DNA of 6,914 nt from CAZYVA01 sp964650695 (GTDB lineage Bacteria > Bacillota > Clostridia > Lachnospirales > Lachnospiraceae), in the NCBI GenBank assembly GCA_964650695.1, contig CAZYVA010000092.1, positions 1 through 6,914 on the forward strand. Direction: 5' to 3'. Position numbers and translations under genes: made by a program. Positions 1 through 6,764 of the stretch are shown here, in pieces. How positions within the stretch are numbered: the stretch's first letter is position 1; every line of letters starts with the position of its first letter. Below the pieces are notes generated by a model. That model saw nothing but the letters and a program-made list of their open reading frames with translations. It searched no databases and was not told where the DNA came from.

Positions 1-1232
1 AATCCCGATAAGGATGTCATTGTCATACTGTCAGCTTCCCGCGCGACGATTTTGATAAAGCCGCGCTCCTCTTTGGAGATCAAAGATTTCCCATTGGCGC
101 TCATGATGAATTTGCCAACCTTTACCGCTATGCCCGCTTCTTTGGCGCCGTCCTCCGTCATGCCGACGGAAGCAATCTCCGGGTCTGTGTAGACGCAGCC
201 GGGAACTACGCTTAAATCAAGGGACGGCTCCTGTCCGCTTAAGTATTCCGCTAATACCATCCCTTGCGCACTGGCTGTATGGGCAAGCTGCATGCCCGGT
301 ATGAGATCCCCGATGGCGTACACGCCCGGTATGCTCGTCTGGAAATGCGCATCTACAACGATTCTTCCTCTCTCCATCTCCGGCTTCGCGTTTTCAGCAA
401 AAAGCCCGTCGGTATCCGGCACGCGCCCTACCGCGCAGAGTACGTACTGCGCCGTAGCGGAGCATTCCTTTTCCTTTTCCAGGAAAGTACAGGTGTACGC
501 CCCGCTGCTTGTGGACACGCCCTGTACCGCCGCCGCCGTGTGGACCTCAACGCCCCGCTTTTTCAAGAGCATCTTTAAGCTCTGGGAGATTTCTTTATCC
601 ATATTTGGCACAAGCCTCGGCAATGCCTCAAGAATCGTCACCTTACAGCCCAAGGCGGAAAAAGCGGTGGCAAATTCCACGCTGATGACGCCGCCGCCGA
701 TGATGACCAGGCTTTCCGGCAGCTCCTTCAGTTGGAATAATTCATCGCTGGAGAGGACCCCGTCCAGTTCCATCCCAGGGATCGGGAGCATCAGCGGCTT
801 GCTTCCCGCAGCCAGTATGATATGTTCCGCGTCGAGGATGGAACGGTCTTCCCCGCTCCCAATCTGCACCTGACGGCCGGAAAGAAGCATACCTTTTTCG
901 CAAAACACGCTGACGCCGTTCGCTTTCAGCAATTGTTCCACTCCCTGCACCAGCTTGTCCGTCGTCTCTTCCTTATACGCGAGGATTTTCCCATAGTCGA
1001 ACGTCACATCCGAGGCGTATATCCCGAACTGTGCGCTTTCTTTCATTTCCCTGTACAGGGAGGAGGCGTGGATCATTGCCTTCGCCGGTATGCATCCTCT
1101 ATTCAGGCAGGTCCCGCCGACCCTCCTGTTTTCAGCCACAGCTACGCGAAGCCCCGCCTTTGCCGCCTTGATGGCGGCGACATATCCGCCGGGGCCTGCG
1201 CCAATCACCACAATATCAAATTTCTGTTCCAT
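1..1232 (-). CDS. lpdA: Dihydrolipoyl dehydrogenase (L protein), 3' end outside window, probable frameshift near the edge
   Basis: FAD- and NAD-dependent flavoprotein that reoxidises the dihydrolipoyl arm of GcvH, making NADH; cytoplasmic. About 410 codons are visible, starting at the ATG at 1232 behind an AAAGGAGATG ribosome binding site and 12 bases after the ligase gene. Seen: the N-terminal FAD-binding GAGPGG (residues 11-16); the redox-active disulfide GGTCLNRGCIPAK (Cys42, Cys47); a second dinucleotide-binding site IGGGVIS (about 178-184), whose third glycine is serine; the FAD motif GVYAIGD (303-309); then the start of the dimerisation domain, including a typical VYTDPEIASVG stretch. 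The catalytic His-Glu pair of the family lies beyond the window. No N-terminal lipoyl domain is fused. The frame stays open to the edge, but its last 8-9 residues do not look like the family, while another frame reads DNDILIGI, which does; an indel near 22-31 is likely. The family call is firm, and operon position ties this copy to glycine cleavage. Confidence 0.93.
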   Translation of the reverse strand, partial: MEQKFDIVVIGAGPGGYVAAIKAAKAGLRVAVAENRRVGGTCLNRGCIPAKAMIHASSLYREMKESAQFGIYASDVTFDYGKILAYKEETTDKLVQGVEQLLKANGVSVFCEKGMLLSGRQVQIGSGEDRSILDAEHIILAAGSKPLMLPIPGMELDGVLSSDELFQLKELPESLVIIGGGVISVEFATAFSALGCKVTILEALPRLVPNMDKEISQSLKMLLKKRGVEVHTAAAVQGVSTSSGAYTCTFLEKEKECSATAQYVLCAVGRVPDTDGLFAENAKPEMERGRIVVDAHFQTSIPGVYAIGDLIPGMQLAHTASAQGMVLAEYLSGQEPSLDLSVVPGCVYTDPEIASVGMTEDGAKEAGIAVKVGKFIMSANGKSLISKEERGFIKIVAREADSMTMTSLSG

Positions 1233-1244
1233 CCGTCATCTCCT

Positions 1245-2243
1245 TTAAAAATCCACAGTTTTCAGCCATGTAAGAATATCTGCCATCCTCTTGCCATCCG
1301 GCTCCTCTGGGGAGAGGTGTGTACGAAGCTTCGCGCATATGGCCTGGCCGCTGTAGCGGAGGCCTTTCAGATAAGAAGGAAGGGCATCTATGACGCCGGG
1401 ATACAAGGCATCCGTATAGGCCGCCAGATCCTTGATCCTGCCCTCCTGTACCTGAAAGTCTATGGTCAACTGCCCCCAGCCAAACCTATGGCTTAATTCA
1501 TACTGGAAGTCCAGCTTCCTTCCATAGAGCCATTCCCACGACCGCAGCCGTTCGTATGCTCTCCGGATATCATTCCTGTCAAAGGTATCCGTACAGATCG
1601 TATCGGACCGCCGCCCATAGGCTTTCTCAAAGGCGCCTTTAAGCGCGTGCTTCAGTTTCCCAATTGTAAGCTCCGGGGCGTCATCGATCAGGTTCGCAAC
1701 CCTGGCTTTTACAGAAGCAACCCCGTTAGATGAAAGCTTTTCTTTTGATACCGTCAAGTATTTCAGCATTTCCTCAACCTGTACGTCCACCATGATCGTT
1801 CCGTGGTGGTAGCAGAAGCCCTCCTGCCTGTAAAAGGCATTGCCGGAGAACTTGCGCCCGTGTAGGACCAGGTCGTTGCGCCCGGATTTTTCGGCCGGGA
1901 TCCCCAGGCTTTGCAGCGCCCCTTGTATGACCTCAAGCTGGCGTGGCACGTCAAAATGCTCTTTGTCTGTTACAAAAGTAAAGTTCAGGTTTCCGAGGTC
2001 GTGGTAGACCGCGCCGCCGCCGGACAGCCTGCGCGCCAGATGGCCATTGTCCTTTTCAAGCTCCTCTGTCCGGCACTCAGCCCACGCGTTCTGGTTCTTC
2101 CCGATGACAACGGTGCGCTGGTTCTGCCAGAGGTAAAGGATACATTCATTCTTACGGCAGTGGGAGAGCAGATACTCTTCCACCGCCAGATTGGCGTAAG
2201 GGTCATACCCGGCGCTTTCCACATAGCTTAATCTGCCTATCAT
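1245..2243 (-). CDS. lplA: Lipoate-protein ligase, LplA family
   Basis: ATP-dependent ligase that activates lipoate to lipoyl-AMP and transfers it to a lysine of a lipoyl domain; here the evident target is Lys63 of GcvH. The 332-residue protein has the catalytic domain followed by the smaller C-terminal accessory domain of LplA-type ligases (roughly residues 245-332). Seen: RRLSGGGAVYHD at 71-82, the lipoate/adenylate-binding signature; GRNDL at 121-125 followed by KFSGNAF from Lys131, the expected catalytic lysine; and HHGTIMVDV after it. The start at 2243 has an AGGAGA ribosome binding site 7 bases upstream and lies 24 bases after the gcvPB stop, which supports co-transcription. The length fits a complete two-domain enzyme. 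An octanoyltransferase (LipM or LipL) is the main alternative in this fold family, but the C-terminal accessory domain and gene context favour a ligase. Confidence 0.93.
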   Translation of the reverse strand: MIGRLSYVESAGYDPYANLAVEEYLLSHCRKNECILYLWQNQRTVVIGKNQNAWAECRTEELEKDNGHLARRLSGGGAVYHDLGNLNFTFVTDKEHFDVPRQLEVIQGALQSLGIPAEKSGRNDLVLHGRKFSGNAFYRQEGFCYHHGTIMVDVQVEEMLKYLTVSKEKLSSNGVASVKARVANLIDDAPELTIGKLKHALKGAFEKAYGRRSDTICTDTFDRNDIRRAYERLRSWEWLYGRKLDFQYELSHRFGWGQLTIDFQVQEGRIKDLAAYTDALYPGVIDALPSYLKGLRYSGQAICAKLRTHLSPEEPDGKRMADILTWLKTVDF

Positions 2244-2267
2244 CCTGTAATCTCCTGATTCAGCCTG

Positions 2268-3698
2268 CTAATCCTGGAAGTGGTAGCGCAGTACCGGATG
2301 CCTTGCCGCCCCGACTTCGTCCATCCGGGTGACGGGCGTTGTGACGGGCGCAGCGTGCAGGCTTTCGGCATCTGTGCCCGCCATCTCAAAGAGCGCCCTG
2401 AACACAGCGATGGCTTCATCCATCGTCTCTTTGGACTCCGTTTCCGTCGGCTCCGCCATCAGCGCTTCATCAACGATCAGCGGGAAATACATGGTCGGCG
2501 GGTGGATCCCGTGGTCTAAGAGCCCTTTGGCAATATCCATAGCGGATACCCCCGTTTTTTTCTTCAGATCCGCCAGGCTCATGACAAATTCGTGCATACA
2601 TACCTCGTCGTATGCCATCGGATAAATATCCTTGAGCTTATGCATCATATAGTTGGCGTTTAAGACCGCGTTCTGGCTCGCCTCCGGGATCCCTTCCCGG
2701 CCAAGCGTCATCACATAGGTGAGCGCGCGCACCGCGACAAGGAAATTCCCGTAGAAGCTCTTCATCTCCCCGATGCTGTCCGCCGCCTTTTCCATCGTCA
2801 GGGTATCCTCCCCCGTTACAGTCACGGAAGGAAGGAAACGGGCAAGAAACTCCTTGCAGCCGACAGGCCCGCTTCCCGGCCCGCCGCCCCCGTGCGGGGT
2901 GGAGAAGGTCTTGTGGAGATTGAGGTGGATGACATCAAAGCCCATATCCCCGGGCCGCACCATCCCCATGACCGCGTTCAGGTTTGCACCGTCGTAATAG
3001 CACAGCCCGCCGCACTGGTGGATGATATCGGTGATCTCTAAAATGTTCTTGTCAAACAATCCTACGGTATTCGGATTCGTCAGCATCAGCCCCGCGATGT
3101 CGTCACCCGCAAGTTCTTTTAATTTTTCGATATCCACGCAGCCGTCCTGCCCGGAGGGGACGCTGATCACGGAATATCCTGCCATGGACGCGCTTGCCGG
3201 GTTCGTCCCGTGGGCGGAATCCGGTACGATGATCTTCGTGCGCTTTTCATCGCCCCTGCTTTTATGGTAAGCCTTGATCAGGAGCAGCCCCGTAAATTCG
3301 CCGTGCGCACCCGCCGCCGGCTGGAAAGTCATCTGATCCATCCCGGTGATTTCGCATAGGTATCCGCCCAGGCGCTTTAACACCTCCAGGCAGCCCTGTA
3401 TTGTATGCTCCGGCTGCAGGGGATGGATCTCTGTAAATTCCTCCAGGCCCGCAATCACTTCATTGATCCTGGGGTTGTATTTCATCGTGCAGGAGCCTAA
3501 CGGATAAAAGCCGTCATTGACCCCGTGGGATTTTTTCGCAAGCTCCGTATAATGCCTGCTCAGTTCAGTCTCGGAAAGTTCCGGAAGATGGAGCCTCGCT
3601 TCCCGTAAATCCTTCTGTTTAGGAAGGACAGTCCCGACGTCACATTTCGGGAGATTCTTACAGCCTCTTCCCGCCCTGCTTTTTTCAAATATCAGCAT
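2268..3698 (-). CDS. gcvPB: Glycine dehydrogenase (decarboxylating) subunit 2, PLP-binding half of P protein
   Basis: Catalytic C-terminal half of the split P protein; with GcvPA it decarboxylates glycine and loads the aminomethyl group on the lipoyl arm of GcvH. The 476 residues are close to the usual length. Seen: PLGSCTMKYNP at 66-76; SAHGTNPASA at 161-170; CYYDGANLNA at 233-242, which contains the aspartate typical of PLP enzymes; and HLNLHKTFSTPHGGGGPGSGPVG around Lys263, the expected Schiff-base lysine, with the family's glycine-rich loop right after it. All are intact, so the protein should be active. The start at 3698 lies only 3 bases after the gcvPA stop, and its GGGAGGTG ribosome binding site overlaps the last codons and stop of gcvPA, which suggests translational coupling and equal output of the two subunits. 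Confidence 0.97.
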   Translation of the reverse strand: MLIFEKSRAGRGCKNLPKCDVGTVLPKQKDLREARLHLPELSETELSRHYTELAKKSHGVNDGFYPLGSCTMKYNPRINEVIAGLEEFTEIHPLQPEHTIQGCLEVLKRLGGYLCEITGMDQMTFQPAAGAHGEFTGLLLIKAYHKSRGDEKRTKIIVPDSAHGTNPASASMAGYSVISVPSGQDGCVDIEKLKELAGDDIAGLMLTNPNTVGLFDKNILEITDIIHQCGGLCYYDGANLNAVMGMVRPGDMGFDVIHLNLHKTFSTPHGGGGPGSGPVGCKEFLARFLPSVTVTGEDTLTMEKAADSIGEMKSFYGNFLVAVRALTYVMTLGREGIPEASQNAVLNANYMMHKLKDIYPMAYDEVCMHEFVMSLADLKKKTGVSAMDIAKGLLDHGIHPPTMYFPLIVDEALMAEPTETESKETMDEAIAVFRALFEMAGTDAESLHAAPVTTPVTRMDEVGAARHPVLRYHFQD

Positions 3699-3701
3699 CC
3701 G

Positions 3702-5012
3702 CTACACCTCCCTTAATATCCGGACAGCCTTGTCCATCTCTGCTTTCGTGTTCATCTCCGTGCAGCACCACAGCATCCGGTTATCACCGAGCGGATATCC
3801 GCCGAGGATGCCCTGCTCTTCGAGCGCGCTAAGCGCTTTTTCAGCGGGAACGTCCGATTCCGTCACAAATTCATGGAAAAATTCCCTGCCATCTGCCTTA
3901 CGGAAGCCGATTTTCCCAAGCTCCCCGCAGAGATAATGCGCTTTGGAGGCGGACTGCACGGCAGCCTCGCGGACACCCTCGTTCCCCATCGCGGACAGGT
4001 ATACGCCAACCGCCAGCGCACAGAGCGCCTGGTTGGAGCAGATATTGCTGGAAGCCTTTTCACGCCGGATATGCTGTTCTCTTGCCTGCAGGGTCAGCAC
4101 GTAGCCGGTCCTCCCATCGTGGTCCTTCGTCTCGCCTACGATCCGTCCGGGGAGTTTCCTCATCATACCCTCCACACACGTCATAAAGCCCAGATAAGGC
4201 CCGCCGAACGCCAACGGAAGGCCGAGCGGCTGTCCGTCGCCGACCGCGACGTCCGCACCGTATTCTCCCGGAGTCTTCAGGATCCCGAGGGATATCGGGT
4301 TCACGCTCATGATATATTTCGCTCCGGCCTCATGCGCGGCTTTCCCGATCGCCTCGGCATCCTCCAGATTGCCATAGTAGTTGGGATGCTGGACCAGCAC
4401 GCACGCCGTTTCCTTATCCAGATGTTTTTTCAGTTCATCCAGGTCTGTCACCCCGTCTTTTTCCGGGATGATCTCCAGCTCCATCCCATTCCCAAAGCAG
4501 TAGGTCCGGATCGTTTCCAATGCCGCCGGAAGGATCGTGGCGGACACGAGCGCTTTCCCGCGCCTGCGCTCCCGGCACATAGCGACAGCCTCTGCCGCCG
4601 CCGTCGCCCCATCGTATACGGAAGCGTTGGATACGTCCATACCGGTCAGATCCGCCATCATCGTCTGGTATTCAAAGATCGACTGCAGGATCCCCTGGCT
4701 GATTTCCGCCTGATACGGCGTATAGGCAGTCTGTAGGTTCTCTTTTGAGATCACATGGTTGACCAGGGCGGGGATATAATGCCTGTACGCGCCCGCGCCC
4801 CGGAAAATGGTGGGAAATATCCTGTTTTTACCTGCAATCGCGCGCATGGCCCGCTTGACCTCAAGCTCCGTCATCCCCTCCGGGATATCCAGCCCGTCTG
4901 GGATCTTCACTTCGTCCGGGATGTGCCGGAACAGGTCTTCCATCGTCTCATAGCCGATTTCTTTCAGCATAGCCCTGCGCTCTTCCATTGTATTCGGGAC
5001 ATAGCTTCCCAT
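3702..5012 (-). CDS. gcvPA: Glycine dehydrogenase (decarboxylating) subunit 1, N-terminal half of P protein
   Basis: Non-PLP-lysine partner of GcvPB in the split glycine decarboxylase of many Firmicutes, thermophiles and archaea. I start it at the ATG at 5012 (436 residues): this gives the family N-terminus MGSYVPNTMEERRAML, has a purine-rich AAAGGAAAGGCGG ribosome binding site, and leaves 20 bases after the gcvH stop. An upstream in-frame ATG at 5123 would add 37 residues of non-family sequence and overlap gcvH by about 90 bases, so I reject it. Seen: YTPYQAEISQG at 97-107, SVYDGAT at 131-137, HPNYYGNLED at 209-218, GDGQPLGLPLAFGGPYLGFM at 258-277, and REQHIRREKASSNIC at 311-325, all typical of the subunit. 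No disrupted motif is visible. It stays next to its obligate partner, gcvPB. Confidence 0.96.
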   Translation of the reverse strand: MGSYVPNTMEERRAMLKEIGYETMEDLFRHIPDEVKIPDGLDIPEGMTELEVKRAMRAIAGKNRIFPTIFRGAGAYRHYIPALVNHVISKENLQTAYTPYQAEISQGILQSIFEYQTMMADLTGMDVSNASVYDGATAAAEAVAMCRERRRGKALVSATILPAALETIRTYCFGNGMELEIIPEKDGVTDLDELKKHLDKETACVLVQHPNYYGNLEDAEAIGKAAHEAGAKYIMSVNPISLGILKTPGEYGADVAVGDGQPLGLPLAFGGPYLGFMTCVEGMMRKLPGRIVGETKDHDGRTGYVLTLQAREQHIRREKASSNICSNQALCALAVGVYLSAMGNEGVREAAVQSASKAHYLCGELGKIGFRKADGREFFHEFVTESDVPAEKALSALEEQGILGGYPLGDNRMLWCCTEMNTKAEMDKAVRILREV

Positions 5013-5032
5013 ATATGGACACCGCCTTTCCT

Positions 5033-5413
5033 TTATGCCTCTTCGCTCTCTACAAATTCCTGATATTCCGCCGCCGTCAAAAGTTCCTCCCGGTCGGAAA
5101 CCCCGCTTATTTTTACAAACCATGCGTCATAGGGCGCTTCGTTGATGGACTCCGGTGCATCTAAAAGTTCTTCGTTGATCTCCGCGACAACGCCTGTCAC
5201 TGGAGAATAAACATCGGAAACTGCCTTTACGGATTCCACGTCGGCAAAAGCTTCCCCTACTTTTACCTCATCTCCGGGCTCCGGAAGGTTGACGAAGACC
5301 AGGTCGCCTAATTCTGACTGCGCATAGTCGGTCAGCCCGATGACCGCCGCGCCGCTGTCCTCCTTGACCCACTCGTGTGATTTTGAATACTTCAGTTCTT
5401 CCTTAAATTCCAT
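5033..5413 (-). CDS. gcvH: Glycine cleavage system H protein (lipoyl carrier)
   Basis: Small acidic shuttle protein whose lipoyl arm carries the aminomethyl group from the P protein to GcvT and is then reoxidised by Lpd. The 126 residues match the usual length for H proteins. Seen: the opening KYSKSHEWVK (8-17); ITDYAQ-like GLTDYAQSELGDLVFVNLP (26-44); and the lipoylation hairpin DVESVKAVSDVYSP with Lys63 as the modified residue, followed by VTGVVAEINEEL. The start at 5413 has an AAAAGGAGA ribosome binding site and lies 18 bases after the gcvT stop. Paralogous GcvH-like proteins serving other roles exist, but the position among all other cleavage-system genes makes the canonical role very likely. 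Confidence 0.97.
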   Translation of the reverse strand: MEFKEELKYSKSHEWVKEDSGAAVIGLTDYAQSELGDLVFVNLPEPGDEVKVGEAFADVESVKAVSDVYSPVTGVVAEINEELLDAPESINEAPYDAWFVKISGVSDREELLTAAEYQEFVESEEA

Positions 5414-5431
5414 TTGTTTGTCTCCTTTTCC

Positions 5432-6520
5432 TTATTTTTCTCTTTTATAAAATGGGAGCGGCGCCACTTCCACATCGACCATGCGCCCGCGCACATCGAC
5501 CGTGAGCTTCGTCCCGACCTGCGTATATGCGCTTTCAAGAAGCGCCATCCCCACCGCCTTGTCGATAAAGGGGGCCTTTGTCCCGGAAGTCGTATGCCCG
5601 ATGATTTTGCCGTCCGCGTAGACGTCCTGATGCTCACGGATGATCCCCCTGCCGGTCACTTCCAGCCCGACCCGCTTCCTGGCCAAAGTGGCATTCGCTT
5701 CCAGCGCTTTCTTCCCGATAAAGGCTTCTTTCTTCATCTTCACCGCGAAGCCAAGCCCGGTTTCTAGCGGGGATACCGTATCGTCCATCTCGTGGCCGTA
5801 GAGCGGCATAGCGGCTTCCATGCGCAGCGTATCGCGCGCACCCAGCCCGCAAGGGATCAGCCCTTCCTCTTTGCCGTTTTCAAGAAGGATCTCCCACATC
5901 TTTTCCGCGTATTCGCTTGCCAGATAAAATTCCACGCCGTCCTCGCCGGTGTAGCCTGTCCTGGAGATGATGCAGGGGATTCCCGCCGCCTCCGTGTCAA
6001 ATACGGCATGGTAATACTTTTTGGGGATATTTTCCTCGGCAGTAAGCTTCCTGACGATGTCCATCGCTTTCGGCCCTTGCAGCGCAAGCTGCGCATACTG
6101 CGCCGACACGTCGGTAAACGTGACCTCCCCAAACTGGTGGGCAAGCATCCATTGATAGTCCTTGTCCTTATTGGCGGCGTTCACGACGATAAAATAATGC
6201 CCGTCCCTGTGCTTATAAACGATCAGGTCGTCAACCGTCCCTCCGTCTTCGTTGCACATCGGGCTGTATCTCGCCTGCCCGTCCACAAGGTTGTCGAAAT
6301 TGTTGGTGAGGAGCATCTGCAGGTTGTCGAGCGCGTCCTTCCCCTCGCAAAGGATCTCTCCCATGTGCGATACGTCGAACAGCCCGGCCTGCGTGCGCAC
6401 GGCCATGTGCTCCTTGATCACTCCGGCGGCATACTGTACGGGCAAGAGATATCCCCCGAACGGCACGATCTTCCCGCCTGCTTTTACGTGTGCCTCATAA
6501 AGCGGGGTTTTTAGTTCCAT
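5432..6520 (-). CDS. gcvT: Glycine cleavage system T protein (aminomethyltransferase)
   Basis: Tetrahydrofolate-dependent aminomethyltransferase: takes the aminomethyl group from GcvH, forms 5,10-methylene-tetrahydrofolate and releases ammonia. The 362 residues match full-length family members. Seen: the N-terminal TPLYEAHVKAGGKIVPFGGY, EHMAVRTQAGLFDVSHMGEI at about 37-56, the folate-site motif EDGGTVDDLIVY at 91-102 with the conserved aspartates, the central SRTGYTGEDGVEF that is strongly diagnostic, GLGARDTLRMEAAMPLYGHEMD, and the C-terminal barrel with GHTTSGTKAPFIDKAVGMAL. The start at 6520 has a strong AGGAGG ribosome binding site 8 bases upstream. It is the first gene of the operon, directly behind the riboswitch. 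The FGGYLLPVQY segment has Tyr and Leu where many family members have Trp and Met (FxGWxMPxxY); I believe this is common in Clostridia. Confidence 0.97.
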   Translation of the reverse strand: MELKTPLYEAHVKAGGKIVPFGGYLLPVQYAAGVIKEHMAVRTQAGLFDVSHMGEILCEGKDALDNLQMLLTNNFDNLVDGQARYSPMCNEDGGTVDDLIVYKHRDGHYFIVVNAANKDKDYQWMLAHQFGEVTFTDVSAQYAQLALQGPKAMDIVRKLTAEENIPKKYYHAVFDTEAAGIPCIISRTGYTGEDGVEFYLASEYAEKMWEILLENGKEEGLIPCGLGARDTLRMEAAMPLYGHEMDDTVSPLETGLGFAVKMKKEAFIGKKALEANATLARKRVGLEVTGRGIIREHQDVYADGKIIGHTTSGTKAPFIDKAVGMALLESAYTQVGTKLTVDVRGRMVDVEVAPLPFYKREK

Positions 6521-6547
6521 GCTGTTGTCCTCCTGTTTTCTTTTTTT

Positions 6548-6614
6548 CTCTGTGGAAAAGGAAAGGGGAAGCAGGATCCGTATGGTTCTTGCCTCCCCTG
6601 TCTTTTCTCCAGAG
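6548..6614 (-). promoter_or_regulatory. Ghost-aptamer-like helix and expression platform of the glycine riboswitch
   Basis: Directly after the aptamer linker, CTCTG (6610-6614) can pair with CAGAG (6548-6552), enclosing a strong inner hairpin. In tandem glycine riboswitches this is where the second aptamer sits, with a CUCUGGAGA-like 5' strand and a CAGAG-like 3' strand. Here the ends resemble it, but the glycine-binding core (CCGAAGGGGCAA and CUCUCAGG) is missing in between. That fits what is described as a ghost aptamer of type-1 singlet glycine riboswitches. The pairings are seen in the sequence; the regulatory reading is inference. Confidence 0.65.
6556..6599 (-). terminator. Candidate riboswitch-controlled intrinsic terminator upstream of gcvT
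   Basis: AGGGGAGGCA (6590-6599) pairs with TGCTTCCCCT (6564-6573), giving a 10-bp stem with one G-U pair and a 16-base loop. A broken U-tract (TTTTCCTTT, 6556-6564) follows immediately, and an upstream A-tract (GAAAAG, 6602-6607) can pair with part of it. It lies between aptamer and gcvT, where a transcription-control hairpin is expected. The U-tract is interrupted by CC, so strength is uncertain; the hairpin could instead be only the core of the ghost helix. Confidence 0.5.
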
Positions 6615-6615
6615 C

Positions 6616-6717
6616 GTCGTCCAAACCTAATCCCTTATGCCTGAGAGTTTCAAGCGAACTTTTGCCCCTTCGGTGTTATTGGATAACCAATAAGCTCTCT
6701 TAGGTTCTTCATCCGAC
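6616..6717 (-). ncRNA. Glycine riboswitch, single aptamer with kink-turn
   Basis: The leader RNA contains the conserved glycine aptamer core: GAGAG (6695-6699), ACCGAAGGGGCAA (6662-6674) and AACTCTCAGGC (6639-6649). P1 closes it as a perfect 7-bp helix, AACCTAA (6700-6706) with TTAGGTT (6624-6630). One arm is a 7-bp hairpin, TTATTGG (6687-6693) with CCAATAA (6676-6682) around a TTAT loop; another is a short UUCG-capped stem (6652-6661). Outside P1, GTCG (6714-6717) pairs with CGAC (6616-6619), flanking GATGAAG and TGGA, the layout of the known leader-linker kink-turn (P0). In known gcvT leaders glycine binding turns expression on; the location before gcvT matches. Only one full aptamer is present. 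Confidence 0.93.
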
Positions 6718-6735
6718 TGCTTTTCATCCGGATTG

Positions 6736-6764
6736 ATTGTAACAGTGCAGTAATTATCTGTCAA
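6736..6764 (-). promoter_or_regulatory. Sigma-A promoter of the gcv operon, extended -10
   Basis: On the minus strand a perfect -35 TTGACA (6759-6764) is followed after exactly 17 bases by the -10 TACAAT (6736-6741), one mismatch from consensus, preceded by TGT that makes an extended -10 (TGnTACAAT). Transcription should start near 6728-6730, about a dozen bases before the P0 strand of the riboswitch and about 210 bases before the gcvT start. No other convincing promoter is visible between the six genes. Confidence 0.88.

Noticed and set aside
3873..4736. Long plus-strand open frame of 287 codons opposite gcvPA
   Set aside because: It is antisense to conserved gcvPA, has no recognisable domain or ribosome binding site, and its rarity of stops is explained by the composition and codon use of the real gene.
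5013..5123. In-frame upstream ATG that would extend GcvPA by 37 residues and overlap gcvH
   Set aside because: The extension has no family-like sequence and lies inside the gcvH coding region, while the ATG at 5012 gives the family N-terminus and has its own ribosome binding site.
5792..6514. Plus-strand open frame of 240 codons opposite gcvT
   Set aside because: A shadow of gcvT: low-complexity His/Arg/Val-rich composition, no family resemblance, no promoter or ribosome binding site. The same applies to the plus-strand frames at 264-873, 822-1496 and 1911-2231.
6548..6614. A second complete glycine aptamer after the linker
   Set aside because: The outer strands match the expected position, but the conserved CCGAAGGGGCAA and CUCUCAGG core is absent, so it is at most a ghost aptamer.
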